Under the pieces are notes generated by a model. That model searched no databases and was not told the DNA's origin. It saw nothing but the letters and a program-made list of their open reading frames with translations. The position numbers were made by a program, and so were the translations under genes. 64,000 nucleotides of DNA from Yarrowia lipolytica (Eukaryota; Ascomycota; Dipodascomycetes; Dipodascales): the NCBI RefSeq assembly GCF_001761485.1, contig NC_090775.1:1798001-1862000 (forward strand), given 5' to 3'. Below, piece after piece: positions 11,596-22,270 of the stretch; position 1 is the first letter of the stretch, and every line of letters begins with the position of its first letter.

Positions 11596-12459
11596 TTAGA
11601 CAGAAGCACCAGAGATGTAGAACCACTTGTCAATGCTCTGATCAATGGGGGCAGGGGCAAGGTTCTGGCCCTCGGGAATGGAAGCAGAGGCAGTGAAGGT
11701 GGGGGTGTTCTCAAGAGTGGTGTTCTCGAGAGAAATGCCCTTGTCGTCGGATGCCTTTCCGGCAATGAGGGTCTCCCAGGCCTCCTCGCACTCTCGGATG
11801 ACCTCGTCGGCGTACTTCTTGTTCTTGCACTCACCGGAGAAGGCAAACTGGTTCTCGGGCTTTCCGTCAGGGATCTTGTAGATTCGGAACCACTCGTTGG
11901 TGGCTCGCAGAAGACCGGGCAGGTGTCGCTCAACATCCTCAATGTCATTGACCTTGGAGGCAAGAGGGTCCTTGACATCGATGGCGATGATCTTCCAGTC
12001 AGTCTCACCCTCGTCGAGGAGAGCCATGACACCGAGGACCTTGACCTGCTTGACCTGGCCAGTGTAGCCAACAGTCTCACCGATCTCGCAGACGTCGAGC
12101 GGGTCGTTGTCACCCTTGGCCTTGGTCTCGGGGTGGACGTGGTTGGGGTCCTCCCAGGTCTGGGGGAAAGCACCGTAGTTGTGGATGTATCCGTGGTGGG
12201 GGAAGCAGTTTCGGACGAATCGGAGCTTGCCCTTCTTGGTGTCCTGGATGATGGGGTTCAGAGCAAGGTCCTTGGAGATCTCCATCTTGGCGTTGGTCCA
12301 TCGAGGAACCTCGACAATCATGTTGAGAATGGTCTTCTCAGCATTGGCGTACAGAGGAATGTCGTGGAAGGCGGAAACGGGCTTGCCGTCCTTCTCAATG
12401 TAGACCTTGTAGTCGAGAGTGTTGGGGGCACCAATGGACCGGGTAGTGTAGGTAGACAT
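11596..12459 (-). CDS. IPP1: Inorganic pyrophosphatase
   Basis: The product is 287 aa, the same length as yeast Ipp1. It hydrolyses cytosolic pyrophosphate to orthophosphate and so drives polymer synthesis; it needs Mg2+. The family I signature is present as [11 protein letters not shown], with metal-binding Asp at about residues 117, 119 and 122. The flanking [20 protein letters not shown] and [17 protein letters not shown] segments are also typical of the family. The start at 12459 (MSTYTTRS) is chosen by family length; the frame stays open 75 codons further upstream but without similarity. Codon use is strongly biased to CGA, CTC and GTC, as expected for a highly expressed gene. Confidence 0.97.
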   Translation of the reverse strand: MSTYTTRSIGAPNTLDYKVYIEKDGKPVSAFHDIPLYANAEKTILNMIVEVPRWTNAKMEISKDLALNPIIQDTKKGKLRFVRNCFPHHGYIHNYGAFPQTWEDPNHVHPETKAKGDNDPLDVCEIGETVGYTGQVKQVKVLGVMALLDEGETDWKIIAIDVKDPLASKVNDIEDVERHLPGLLRATNEWFRIYKIPDGKPENQFAFSGECKNKKYADEVIRECEEAWETLIAGKASDDKGISLENTTLENTPTFTASASIPEGQNLAPAPIDQSIDKWFYISGASV

Positions 12460-13395
12460 GTTGCTGGTGTTGGATGAAGAAGTTAAGTGCTGGCTGACCT
12501 GGCCAAGACGATGATGCGTGGTGTGCGGTAGGGTAACCTGATCTGAACTTGTCCTCGTCACGTGTGATGGCATGTGTGTGATATATATGCGTGTCCTTTG
12601 ATCTTTTTGGCGGTGGCCTCGTGGCGACGATTGTGGTGGGTCTTTCAGGCTGGGCTGGTTGGCGTCGATCCGATTGTTGTACAAGTGCTCCCGTCGTGCA
12701 CGCTCTCTCAGCCAAAGGTGAGGTCCCTTCTTTGGGTTTCCATGGGTCTATATGTACTGTTATTGGTGAGCATGGGGGGAGCCTAACTTTCCCCACATAA
12801 AGTGCGACTCGGAGGCCCATGTGCGTGTGTGGCGACGCTGTGCCATCAATTGAGATGTGGTGGATTCTACATCTTGTGAAAATCACTCTCCAGACGAAAT
12901 TTAGCACACACACATTGCCCAACAACAAAGTGGATGGGCAGTTATTACCTGTTCAATGCACCCTGAGTCATACACCTATGACGTACAAGTGCCTGCCTCA
13001 GCAACCATCACCTGTGCCCTCTTATTTGCGATTGCGCGCCGAAACGTGGTGTGGGGTGCAATACTGATTATTCTGGGCTCCTCCGAGGAGGTTTTGTCAT
13101 GAGCTGTGACGTGGATGGCGTTAGTGCGACAGCAGGTGAAAAAGAGAGCGGCTGGGCTAAACTTCAAACGAAAAAGCAGGCAGTTGATTATCGCACGAAA
13201 CCCAACATTCTCTTCGGCTCTTGCGCGGAGATATTGCCATATGCATCGGTTATCGTGTGTCTTCGGGTTTCAAGGCGTAGATCGCCATCCATCTCATAAG
13301 AGTACACTAGAGCAAGCGAAAAGGAAAAGGAAAAGGGAAAAATATTAAAAAAGGTTGTGGGAATTTAACCCACTTGTTTGGAGCAGTTGTTAAAC
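12460..13395. other. IPP1 promoter region up to the tRNA gene
   Basis: Spacer without a recognisable ORF. The IPP1 side carries a TATA-like run and CA/TG-rich stretches. A purine-rich run (AAGGAAAAGG words) lies at about 13315-13345, next to the tRNA terminator. Confidence 0.6.
12581..12588 (-). promoter_or_regulatory. TATA-like element of IPP1
   Basis: ATATATAT about 120 bases upstream of the IPP1 start codon, in the expected orientation for a strong housekeeping promoter. Assigned by position and sequence only. Confidence 0.4.
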
Positions 13396-13467
13396 TGCCA
13401 TCACCCAGAATCGAACTGAGGTTTCCACGGCCACAACGTGGTGTACTAACCACTATACTATGATGGC
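13396..13467 (-). tRNA. tRNA-His (anticodon GUG)
   Basis: On the minus strand the sequence folds into a full cloverleaf. The acceptor is GCCATCA paired with TGATGGC. The D arm lies around AGTGGTTAG. The anticodon stem CCACG/CGTGG encloses loop TTGTGGC (anticodon GTG), and the T arm CTCAG/CTGGG encloses loop TTCGATT. The internal B box reads AGTTCGATTCT. There is no intron and no encoded CCA. The discriminator is A at 13396, as expected for yeast tRNA-His, whose extra 5' G is added after transcription. A T6 run about 44 bases downstream (13347-13352 on the plus strand as A6) is the likely Pol III terminator. Confidence 0.95.
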
Positions 13468-14276
13468 TTAAATTAAGCGTTGATTAGAGGAAATTTCTGC
13501 AACCATAATCAAAATTCTGACCTCATTAACCCGCGATTTTGGGATAAAAGTAATACCATTGGAAACTAGACACCTGAATTAATCAAATGGTGACGACAAT
13601 GCCACCCTAAACCCATTTTTACATGTTTTACAACCTTTCCAAGTTTGCTATGACAACCCACAGGTAGACCCAAAACATGACTCAAACCGACTGTTTCAGA
13701 GTAAAAAGACTACCAGCAAACAGATGAGGTTTATATAAGACCAATACAAACGACATTAAGGTACTATACTCATGTGTAGCTCCGAATGATGGGTGTTTTT
13801 ATCTCATTGCTTCCTCAAATCTCCATCCAATAGTTTACCCCCTGATAGTGAGGCAATTCCCTCAATTGTAGAGGATTAACAGTTGATCGATTCAATTCTT
13901 AGCAGCTAATGAAAAAAAGAATATGTTTACTTCCTCTTTTCCTCTTAATTATTCGTGAAATCCCCGTTTCAGGTTGCTTCTTGACACCGCACTACAAGTA
14001 GGTAGATATGGAACACACTATAGAGTTTCAGCAAGTTGGGCCACCTCCTGAACATATTCCCCGAGATCTTCTTAGTTGTTTCTTGTTTTTTTTTTTTTTT
14101 TTTTTTTTTCTTCTTCATTTTACCGCTCTCCTAGCTTAGACACCGTCAGCTACTACCTCAATGAGCCCTTTGCCAGAAACTAACCCTCCATGACCACAGT
14201 CAACAGTGTCGAAAAACCTCGAGGTTTCAACTCTAAACCTCTCCAAGCTTATCTAACTTAGACCCCTCCTACACAC
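13468..14276. other. Spacer upstream of the UBA-protein gene
   Basis: AT-rich with no ORF of note. It contains CTACAAGTAG at 13992-14001 and an uninterrupted T24 run at 14086-14109 about 170 to 280 bases before the next gene. The T run is probably a nucleosome-excluding promoter tract. Confidence 0.6.
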
Positions 14277-16163
14277 ATGCGCACGTTTCGAAAGTCGGTA
14301 GTACGCAAGACAAAACGCCTGTTTGACCACCAGGGGACGTCCAAAAAATACATTGACGACACTACCGACATGTCTCAGATCCAGCAACTGATTGAAATGG
14401 GCATCAGCGAGGATGTCGCCAAGATTGCGCTCCGCAGAAACGACCACAACGTGGAGAAGGCCCTCGAATACATTTTTTCGCACGACAACATTGTGGAGAG
14501 CGATAACGAGGTGGCTGCGCCCGAGCTACCGCCGCGACGAGACCCCAACGCAGACACCAGCGGAGATATCGAGCCCAGGGACTACACCCGGGAGATTGTG
14601 CCTTACCACCAGATTCCACATGTTGAGGAGACGGCTGAGGAGGACCTAATTGAGGAGAGCAGAGAGGCGTACGTACATGAGCCTGAGCTTTCATATTCAC
14701 GGTTCGATCTCAGTGAATTGACAGCAAACCAGACGGTTAGAAGTTTGGATCCTCCAATCTTGCTACCTTCTCATGCTGCCATCGATATCGCGCCCTTGCT
14801 GACGATTTTGCATGCTATTCCACAGGCCAGAGATGCGCTATTGGAGGGTGCAAAGGACACGTACGAGTTTGACCCCAGCTGGCGCTCCGGCACCTGTTCT
14901 AAAAAGACGTCGTTGGTGGAGGAAACACAAAAGCTGCTCGCATTTCTCGATGGCAGCACCGGGCGAGGCTTCAACACCATCTCCAATCTCGTCAGATGCA
15001 TCCCTTCATCTATAGCATCCCAACTCAGCGGCTCGTCTCGATCTAGTGACGACTCTACTGCGGTTGGTGCGTTTTTGGAACAACTCATCATGCGGCATGA
15101 GAACGCAGCGAAAACCTTCAGGATGGTGGCTACGGATGGAGAGGAGTCGGAACCTATGTACAACATCTTGCTGGGAACCAGGGAGCCTTCAGACACTTGT
15201 CTCACCATTTCCGACGGACTAGATTTGTTGTTATGGAGTGGACTCCGAGATGGATCTTCTACAGACGAAGTGACCTATCTCAAGGAAATCCCACCTGTTA
15301 TCTCCATCACATGTCGACGTGAAGACGCCCAAAGTGGTTCTGGTCTGGCTGTGACGCCAAAGTTCTCTCCTCATCGGTACTCGGAGGCCTACCTGGACAA
15401 GGTCAAGTCGGTGCACAGTCGAGCCATTGAGGCCAAGAAGGAGTCGCAAGCGCTGTTCCAGAAGCGATTTGAAATGTCAAACTTCCAGGGCGTCAGTGTT
15501 ACTAAGTTGCTGGAGGTTGCTGTTGGTCATTTCGACGATGAGACCAGGGAGGGAGTCACAGAGCTACGAAAACTCCAGAATCAGTACCTGGATGCTCGAG
15601 AGGAGATCGGATTACGAATCGATAAGCTTGAGGAATTGACGGACGATGTGGATGTGCCTCCATATGGGCCTGAATACAATCTCATGGGTGCCATCATTTC
15701 CCCAACAGAGTTTTACTACAACCATCATGGACAATGGCTACATGTGGCTTATCTGGACGAAGCTCCCGTATCTGTGGATAGTCTTTATGCAATCCGTCCT
15801 ACTACGGTAGAGGAGGTTTGTGAGCATGCTGCCCGTGGCTCCGACCAGTTTGATGCCCAGGAAGTGACTCTGTTGTATGCCACCTCCGAGAACAGCGATA
15901 TGCCTTGTGGGGAACTCCCGGCATCTCTCAAGGCGTTCCTTGAGGAGGATCGGAAGCATTTCGAGGCTCTTCTGGCAGAGGAGGAGGCTGCTGAGGCTGC
16001 GGAGGCCGAGAATCTCATCGAGCTAGATGCGGAAGATTCCGATGAGCAGGAAGTTGGGACGGAGGATACGGCCGAGGATGAGGCACAAGTGCAAGAAACG
16101 TCGCAAGCCACTGAAGCTAAGGGGCCTGATGGTTTAGAGGCTTTAGAGCAGCCACAGAGATAG
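14277..16163 (+). CDS. UBA-domain protein, RUP1-like (ubiquitin pathway)
   Basis: 628 aa from the first ATG; an in-frame ATG at 14370 (MSQIQQLIEMG) begins just at the UBA domain, has a better -3 context and may be the real start. The UBA domain spans about residues 32-72, with the conserved MGI loop and the LEYIF helix. The middle part has diverged peptidase-C19-like features but no Cys box or His box I can identify, so it is unlikely to be an active deubiquitinase. A segment near 495 (FYYNHHGQWLHVAYLDE) resembles the C-terminal part of yeast Rup1, which links Rsp5 with Ubp2. The tail (about 560-615) is Glu/Ala-rich and acidic. I find no PPxY motif, which yeast Rup1 uses to bind Rsp5. The family assignment is tentative. 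Confidence 0.7.
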   Translation: MRTFRKSVVRKTKRLFDHQGTSKKYIDDTTDMSQIQQLIEMGISEDVAKIALRRNDHNVEKALEYIFSHDNIVESDNEVAAPELPPRRDPNADTSGDIEPRDYTREIVPYHQIPHVEETAEEDLIEESREAYVHEPELSYSRFDLSELTANQTVRSLDPPILLPSHAAIDIAPLLTILHAIPQARDALLEGAKDTYEFDPSWRSGTCSKKTSLVEETQKLLAFLDGSTGRGFNTISNLVRCIPSSIASQLSGSSRSSDDSTAVGAFLEQLIMRHENAAKTFRMVATDGEESEPMYNILLGTREPSDTCLTISDGLDLLLWSGLRDGSSTDEVTYLKEIPPVISITCRREDAQSGSGLAVTPKFSPHRYSEAYLDKVKSVHSRAIEAKKESQALFQKRFEMSNFQGVSVTKLLEVAVGHFDDETREGVTELRKLQNQYLDAREEIGLRIDKLEELTDDVDVPPYGPEYNLMGAIISPTEFYYNHHGQWLHVAYLDEAPVSVDSLYAIRPTTVEEVCEHAARGSDQFDAQEVTLLYATSENSDMPCGELPASLKAFLEEDRKHFEALLAEEEAAEAAEAENLIELDAEDSDEQEVGTEDTAEDEAQVQETSQATEAKGPDGLEALEQPQR

Positions 16164-17278
16164 GCGCCGCAAAGATAACAAGGTCCGATCATGTCTCTGT
16201 TTCTGCCACTAATTTAGATAAATGAATGAACGATGGCATGAACATTGGTAGTTATGGAACAAACTAACAAAAAATGGTCCTGGGTATCATATTACGCGAT
16301 CAGAGTCAAACTTAGCTGATTAGTGCCTGTAGGATGCATTCCCCATACTGCAGCAATCCGTGCAGTGAACACCCTTAGGGCCGCACCCCCCATGTATGTA
16401 CTGTAGCCCAGGTGGAAGAGTTTAGCGAAATTTACCGCCATAACGAATATAGCAAACCTTTGGCAAGGTTTTCGAGAGGTTGTTCCGGTGGCCCTGGAAG
16501 ATGGTGGTTGGCTGTGTCAAGCATTGTGATGTAAGTAGGAGTCGACATTATGAAGAGGGGTAGAGTATCGTAAAGTAGGTCTCCTATGTACAGCGCTCCG
16601 AGTCCATCACAGCGTGCAGAGAAACAAGAAGCAGGCAGTTCCGGGGTATGTGCCGGCCACGCCAGTTCACAGTGAGTTCGGTGGGACGCAGTCTCCGTTA
16701 ATGCGCCATATACAGTAGAACATTTGACTTTCATGGCAGAAGAAGAAGAAGGAATAAAAAAAAAAAAAAGGCGCTAAATTAAGGCAGATCTAAAGAAAAG
16801 CTTGGACGGCTCTAAAGAGAAACCAAGGCTCGAAAGAGGACAGGCCAAGAGTTAATGTGCTTCGTATGAATCAGGCATGGGTCCGTGATACAGTGGCACC
16901 AGCTGGGTCTATGTTGAGCCGTGATATTGTTGAGATATCCTGCAATCATTCCAGATGGTCTCCGCACGGCTGATGCCAACTCACGTGAAATGGACTCATT
17001 TTTTCTGCACAGCAACATCTCAATCTCCTCGCTTGGCACTCCCGTTTTTTCTTTTTCTTTTTCCTCAGGTCCCTGTGAACAAGCCACACCCGGCTGGATG
17101 CCTATCAGCAGCACTCCAACAACTTTAGACGCTCTTGCACCGTCACGTGAACCGTGCTCATACCTGGGTACGAAGATTCCGGGTCAGATGTACAAAAAAA
17201 GATATGTATATATATATATATGAATGGAGCTGCTAAAGTGGTCCAAAGTATCTCATCGGTCTCACACAAGCGAAAATC
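16164..17278. other. Spacer upstream of the VHT1-like permease
   Basis: 1.1 kb with no recognisable gene. It has an A13 run near 16757-16769 and a pyrimidine-rich stretch at 17045-17066. The permease promoter, with a TATA repeat, is at the right end. Confidence 0.6.
17207..17221 (+). promoter_or_regulatory. TATA repeat ahead of the VHT1-like gene
   Basis: An uninterrupted (TA)7 run lies about 60 bases before the start codon. It is suitably placed for a TATA-dependent, regulated promoter and implies a very short leader. Confidence 0.45.
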
Positions 17279-19081
17279 ATGGTCTGGAAGTTCCTTCCCC
17301 ATCTCAATACTCCGTCGGAAACGGACTACAACAACGTCTACCAGAGCCACCCCAAATACGCTCCTCCGGTGGTAACCGCTGCGGTATCGGACACTGATGA
17401 ACACAGCAGCTCTGAGAAAATCACCGCCGAGGACTCGGACATTGTGTCTGTGGCTCTGGGCGTGACCGAGGAAAAAGAGCTCGAGTACCGAGACGAGGCG
17501 GGCCGACCCTGGTGGAAGTTCTTTGATGAGTACGAGTACCGTCTTAATAAGCAGGACCGATCTGGCCAAAAGTGGTTCAAGTGGTTCGACGAAAACGATA
17601 CTCCTGCCGAGCGAAAACTCATCTGGAAACTCGACATTCTGCTCTCCTGCTACGCCTTTCTCATCTACTGGGTCAAGTTCCTCGACCAGACTAACCTGAA
17701 CAACGCCTACGTTGCCGGTCTCTCTGACGATGTCCATTTCAAAGGCAATGACCTGGTCAACACTCAGGCCATTTTCTCCGTCGGAGCCATCGTGTTCCAG
17801 CTCCCCTTCATGTTTCTGCTCCCCAAGGTCCCTCTCCATATTGTTCTCCCTCTCCTCGACTTCTGCTGGGGTATCATGACTCTGTGTCAGTACAAGATGA
17901 ACAATGTCGGAGGCATTCAGGCCATGCGATTTCTTGTTGGAGCCTTCGAGGCCTCTCTTTATCCTGCTTTGCATTACCTGCTCGGATCGTGGTTCAAGCC
18001 CAAGGAAATCAACCGACGAGCTGGTTTCATGTACCTCGCTCAGTTCTTCGGAGTGCTCACCTCTTCTGTCATCGCCGCTGGAGCCGTCAAGCATCTCGAC
18101 GGCGTTAACGGGCTTGAGGGATGGAGATGGCTGTTTATCATTGACGGAATCATCACCATGCCCATTGGTATCATCGGTCTGTGGATGATTCCTGGAACCC
18201 CCGAGAAGTGCTACTCCATCTTCCTGTCCAAGGAGGAAGTCGTGCTTGCCCGAGAACGTCTCAAGGACCACAAGGAGCGAACCTCCGGCGAACCCCCCAA
18301 GCCAAAGTACTCCTTTGGTGATCGAGGCATGTGGAAAAAGATCTTTTCCTCCTGGCAAATCTACGTGCTCTGTCTCGAGGGCATCTTCTGCTGGAACAAC
18401 AACAACGGTACCTCTGGAGCCTACCTTCTGTGGCTCAAGTCTCTCAAAAACTCCGAGGGCGAGCAGCGATACACAAACTCCAAGGTCAACGATCTGGGAG
18501 CCATTACCCCCGGTCTTGGTATGGTCTGGATTGTACTCACTGTCGGCATTGCTGATCTTTTCGGATCTCGATGGGGAGCCATTGTCTTCACCCAGCTATT
18601 CAACTTCACTGGTAACACGATTCTCGCCGTCTGGGACGTTCCCGAGGGAGCCAAGTGGTTTGCCTGGATGCTCCAGTACTTTGGATGGGCCATGGCAGCC
18701 ACCATGTACTCCTGGCTCAACGATATCTGTCGTCACGACCCCCAGGTCAGAGCCATCATTCTCATGATCATGAACATGATGGCCCAGACCTCCACTGCTT
18801 GGATTTCCGTGCTCGTATGGAAAACCTCGGAGGCTCCTCGATACCTCAAGGGTTTCACTTTTACTGCTTGCTCTGCCTTCTGTCTTATGATCTGGACCAT
18901 GGTCGTTCTCTACTTCTACAAGCGAGACGAACGACAGCATGCCAAGGAGAACGGTATTGTGCTCTACAACTCGTCTACAGGTGAAGGTCTGGAACATGTG
19001 CCTGAGACGATTATCGAGGTGAAACCTCATGACGAGAAGGCCGCAATCAAGAGCCAGGCTGTTTCTATCCACTCTGCCTAA
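17279..19081 (+). CDS. MFS permease of the anion:cation symporter family, VHT1/SEO1-like
   Basis: 600 aa plasma-membrane transporter. A cytosolic N-terminus of about 130 residues contains the WWKFFDEYEYR and KWFKWFDENDTPAERKLIWKLD segments characteristic of the Vht1 (biotin:H+ symport)/Seo1 branch of the Dal5 family. About twelve hydrophobic segments follow, including YWVKFLDQTNLNNAYVAGL near TM1 and WRWLFIIDGIITMPIG near TM6. A hydrophilic loop (about 320-350) lies between the two halves, and a charged C-terminal tail starts after about residue 550. The length matches yeast Vht1 (593 aa). Substrate cannot be fixed from sequence: biotin is the best guess, but allantoate, pantothenate and other organic anions are carried by relatives. 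Confidence 0.8.
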   Translation: MVWKFLPHLNTPSETDYNNVYQSHPKYAPPVVTAAVSDTDEHSSSEKITAEDSDIVSVALGVTEEKELEYRDEAGRPWWKFFDEYEYRLNKQDRSGQKWFKWFDENDTPAERKLIWKLDILLSCYAFLIYWVKFLDQTNLNNAYVAGLSDDVHFKGNDLVNTQAIFSVGAIVFQLPFMFLLPKVPLHIVLPLLDFCWGIMTLCQYKMNNVGGIQAMRFLVGAFEASLYPALHYLLGSWFKPKEINRRAGFMYLAQFFGVLTSSVIAAGAVKHLDGVNGLEGWRWLFIIDGIITMPIGIIGLWMIPGTPEKCYSIFLSKEEVVLARERLKDHKERTSGEPPKPKYSFGDRGMWKKIFSSWQIYVLCLEGIFCWNNNNGTSGAYLLWLKSLKNSEGEQRYTNSKVNDLGAITPGLGMVWIVLTVGIADLFGSRWGAIVFTQLFNFTGNTILAVWDVPEGAKWFAWMLQYFGWAMAATMYSWLNDICRHDPQVRAIILMIMNMMAQTSTAWISVLVWKTSEAPRYLKGFTFTACSAFCLMIWTMVVLYFYKRDERQHAKENGIVLYNSSTGEGLEHVPETIIEVKPHDEKAAIKSQAVSIHSA

Positions 19082-19435
19082 AACACTAATTCAACTTATT
19101 TATTTGCATTCAACAGCATATGACCCCCTTAATATATTTCATGACTATTACTATCCAACAAATTGTAGACTTCCACTGATAGTATGTAACGTCAATGGAC
19201 AGTTATGTATCCGAGCCGATCCGTTATCATCTTGTATTCGTAATGGAAACTCATTTACACGATTTTACCTGAGTTTATCCGAAATTAATTAATTTCAATC
19301 ACGCACGCCTAACCGAGACGCAACTTTATATGAAATAAGGTTAATATGGGGGTTGCGATCTTGGATCATTATTAAATAGAACCATCAAGTCTCCTCAATG
19401 GCTAGCTTCATTCATTAAATACCATCATACAAGCA
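19082..19435. other. Convergent spacer between the permease and STE11
   Basis: 354 bases of AT-rich 3' flank shared by two converging genes. It contains ATTAATTAAT near 19285 and nothing else I can name. Confidence 0.65.
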
Positions 19436-22270
19436 TCACGTATTCAAAAACTCGTGGGCCAGCAACTCCGCGGCCGACGGACGCTTGTTGTAATCCTGCT
19501 CAAAGGTCTGCCGAAGCATGTCCTTAGTGTCCTCAGAACAGTTTTCAGGAATGTCGGGTCTACCACTGGTACCAATCTTGAAAATGGCCTGCATCTGACT
19601 GAATTGAGGAAACGGATGCGAGCCGGTCAACATTTCCACAATCAGACACCCTAAACTCCAAATGTCGGCCTTGAGAGTGTAACTCGTCTGCTTGACAACC
19701 TCGGGGGCCATCCAGTAAACAGAGCCCTGAAGAGACTGCCGGTTGGACGATGAAGCCTCGATCTTCTTAGAAATGCCGAAATCGGAAATCTTCACATTTC
19801 CCTTGTTGTCCACCAGCACATTGGCGCCCTTGATGTCTCGATGGATGATGTTTCTAGAATGCAAGTAATCGAGACCCTTAAGAATCTGGCGCACAAAATG
19901 TTTGACAAGAGGTTCCTCAAACTGTCCATATTTGGTCAGCATAGAAGACACGGAACCACCAGGAACGTACTCGAGGAAAATGTTGAGATACTCCTCGTCA
20001 GAAGACGAACCAAGATACTGCACAATGTTGTCATGCTGGAAATCCCGTAGCAAATTCATCTCACGCTGAAGAGCGTCAACCATGGCCTGCTTATGCGATG
20101 TTTTGGAAAAGTCGCCCAGAGAAACCTGCTTGACGGCCATAAGCTCTCCAGTAAGACTGTTCATGCCAAGATGAACACATCCAAACGAGCCCTGGCCAAT
20201 CAACGTACCCTTGATCCAGTTCTTGGGAGCCTCAGACTGCATTGCAATGATCTGCTCATCTGACATGTCATCCTCGGAAGGGGTAGCGCTGTGGGGAGGG
20301 TCCACGAGAGAAGCTGTTGCTGAAGCTGCTGCTGATGCAGCCTCTTCTTGCTGGCTCAGAGTCTCGAGAGTAGCAGGAATGGATGCTGTACTCTTTCGCA
20401 GAGAGCTTCCACGCTCAACCTGGGACGAAGACTGTGTTCGGCTGGGCTGCATGGACTCTCGAGTAAGAGTTTGGGGCATCGAGAGATCCGAAGGAATCTC
20501 CGGAACAGCAGGGATATTGTCCGAGTCGTTTTCCGAGCCAATCCCGCCCTCGTTGTTCATGAACGACGAGATGGTCGCAATACTCATTCGGTTGTAGTTG
20601 TAGTTGGACGCAGTACTGGTACTCATGCGGGACATTCGGTTGGAAAACCGAATCGAGTTTCGGATCGTCTGCTCCAACACCTTGGAGCCTGCCTGAGGAA
20701 AATATTCTGCCAGGTTGGAAGAAATGAGCTCCGAAGGAGGTCGATGACCGAATCTCTGAAGTCGTCGAGAATTGTGGGGAAGATTGGATCGGGGCAGCGG
20801 GGCCATTTTTTGGGGGTCGGACGAAAAGTAGTCGCCCGAGAGTTGCGAAATGGTAGGCTGGTTGGCCGAGTAGTTGCCGGAAGACGAAGACGAGTTTGTG
20901 TTTGTGTCCACAGACTCCAGCAACACAGATTGAGACTTGGCAAACTGCTTTTGAGTGGGAGGCATGTCGTTGAGACACAGCATGAGTCGACGACGCTCAG
21001 CACGTGAAGGAGAGTGGCAGATGGTCACCAGCTCATTGTCAGACACAATCCGGGTGGATGTGGCGAATGCATTATCGGAAACATGGATACACCAGTTGTT
21101 GGGCGAATCCTTAATGGCAAACTTCTTGAGTGCCGTGCGAATGATTGATTCGGCATTGAAGCAGCCTGAAATGTTAACTGTCTTGCTCTGGCCCATGGTG
21201 TAGATGAACTTGACAGTTCCCTGTCGAACCTGGTCCATGGACAAGATACCCTTAACGTCGCCAGTAGATGTGGTGGAGGAAGGAGCCCGCGCTGTTTGGG
21301 GTCTAAGGTGGCTGGAGAAGTCTGATCCAGCGCTAGATGCTCTGTCTGGGGTGACTGGGGTTCCTGACGATGACGAGATGCCAAGACCATGGCTTGCAAA
21401 GGGGGAGACGCATTGCTCGTCCAAATATGACAGAGTTTTTCCAGTTCTGTGCTGTGAACGCTGGTGTGGGGTAGGTTGCTGATTCTGCAAAGTGGTTTTT
21501 CTATGTTGGCTTCGCAAATCCTTGATGGCCACATTGATTCTTACCCGGTCACCCACTTTGACCACACCCATGTCCTTGAGCAGCTTCTGGTCGATTTCCA
21601 GCAGCACTTCACCACAGATTTCGTTCTGCTCAAACATGGGGATGTACTCTGCACACTTAAGCGATCGCAGCCATTCGGCCACCTTGGTCTTGTCCCACGA
21701 CGTGACCAATGGAGTGTTTGACACTGGTGAGACGGCCGAGACGGGTGCCGATGCGCTCTGAGCCGCATGAAGGGCCGCATGAGCTTGTTGGGCGGCCTGG
21801 GCGGCCTGTGAATGCTGGCTCTGGGCTTGTGGGGGCGGGTGATTGGCTCCCGGGATGGCATTGGCCGCCGAGGAGCCATTCGAAGGGCTCGAGTAGTGCC
21901 GGATGGGCGGTGGCGGCTTTTTTAACGTTGGAATGGGTGGGGGAGCATGCTTAGGGATCTGTGTGTGTATCTGGGAATGTGATGGTTGAGACTGACTATG
22001 TGTAGGCTGGGGAGGTCTGCCCATGTCTCTAGGAAGATGTTGGGGTCCCACGTTCATGGAAGACTCGCGGGCGGAGATAAAAGGCGCTGGCGGTGGTGGC
22101 GGAGGTTGTGTGGGGGCTGAGGCGGAGGTTGTGCCTGCTGTGGAAGGCGTGGTCGCGGTACTCTGGTCCGGTGCCAGTTGCAATTTGTCAATTTGCAGGT
22201 CTGTGTCGCCGAATTCAAACCATTCCGAAAACGGCGACAGCGGCGGCGGAGGCGGGAGATACTCCGACAT
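19436..22270 (-). CDS. STE11: MAP kinase kinase kinase STE11
   Basis: 944 aa, longer than yeast Ste11 (717 aa). The order is: a Pro/Gln/Ser-rich start; SAM domain (about 186-255, VTSWDKTKVAEWLRSL), which pairs with Ste50; an RA/ubiquitin-like regulatory domain (about 350-430, KFIYTMGQSKTVNISGCF); a Ser-rich autoinhibitory linker; and a C-terminal kinase domain (about 682-943). Kinase landmarks are intact: GQGSFG, catalytic Lys714 in AVKQ, HRDIKGANV with Asp812, DFG with Asp830, and SVYWMAPEVV. This is the MAPKKK for mating/filamentation and high-osmolarity pathways. The extra length is all in disordered regions. The frame is uninterrupted, with the start at the first ATG (MSEYLPPPPP). Confidence 0.95.
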   Translation of the reverse strand: MSEYLPPPPPLSPFSEWFEFGDTDLQIDKLQLAPDQSTATTPSTAGTTSASAPTQPPPPPPAPFISARESSMNVGPQHLPRDMGRPPQPTHSQSQPSHSQIHTQIPKHAPPPIPTLKKPPPPIRHYSSPSNGSSAANAIPGANHPPPQAQSQHSQAAQAAQQAHAALHAAQSASAPVSAVSPVSNTPLVTSWDKTKVAEWLRSLKCAEYIPMFEQNEICGEVLLEIDQKLLKDMGVVKVGDRVRINVAIKDLRSQHRKTTLQNQQPTPHQRSQHRTGKTLSYLDEQCVSPFASHGLGISSSSGTPVTPDRASSAGSDFSSHLRPQTARAPSSTTSTGDVKGILSMDQVRQGTVKFIYTMGQSKTVNISGCFNAESIIRTALKKFAIKDSPNNWCIHVSDNAFATSTRIVSDNELVTICHSPSRAERRRLMLCLNDMPPTQKQFAKSQSVLLESVDTNTNSSSSSGNYSANQPTISQLSGDYFSSDPQKMAPLPRSNLPHNSRRLQRFGHRPPSELISSNLAEYFPQAGSKVLEQTIRNSIRFSNRMSRMSTSTASNYNYNRMSIATISSFMNNEGGIGSENDSDNIPAVPEIPSDLSMPQTLTRESMQPSRTQSSSQVERGSSLRKSTASIPATLETLSQQEEAASAAASATASLVDPPHSATPSEDDMSDEQIIAMQSEAPKNWIKGTLIGQGSFGCVHLGMNSLTGELMAVKQVSLGDFSKTSHKQAMVDALQREMNLLRDFQHDNIVQYLGSSSDEEYLNIFLEYVPGGSVSSMLTKYGQFEEPLVKHFVRQILKGLDYLHSRNIIHRDIKGANVLVDNKGNVKISDFGISKKIEASSSNRQSLQGSVYWMAPEVVKQTSYTLKADIWSLGCLIVEMLTGSHPFPQFSQMQAIFKIGTSGRPDIPENCSEDTKDMLRQTFEQDYNKRPSAAELLAHEFLNT

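Noticed and set aside
17105-18358. 417-aa antisense frame over the VHT1-like gene
   Set aside because: Shadow of a codon-biased gene. The sense frame has clear transporter motifs and the antisense product has none.
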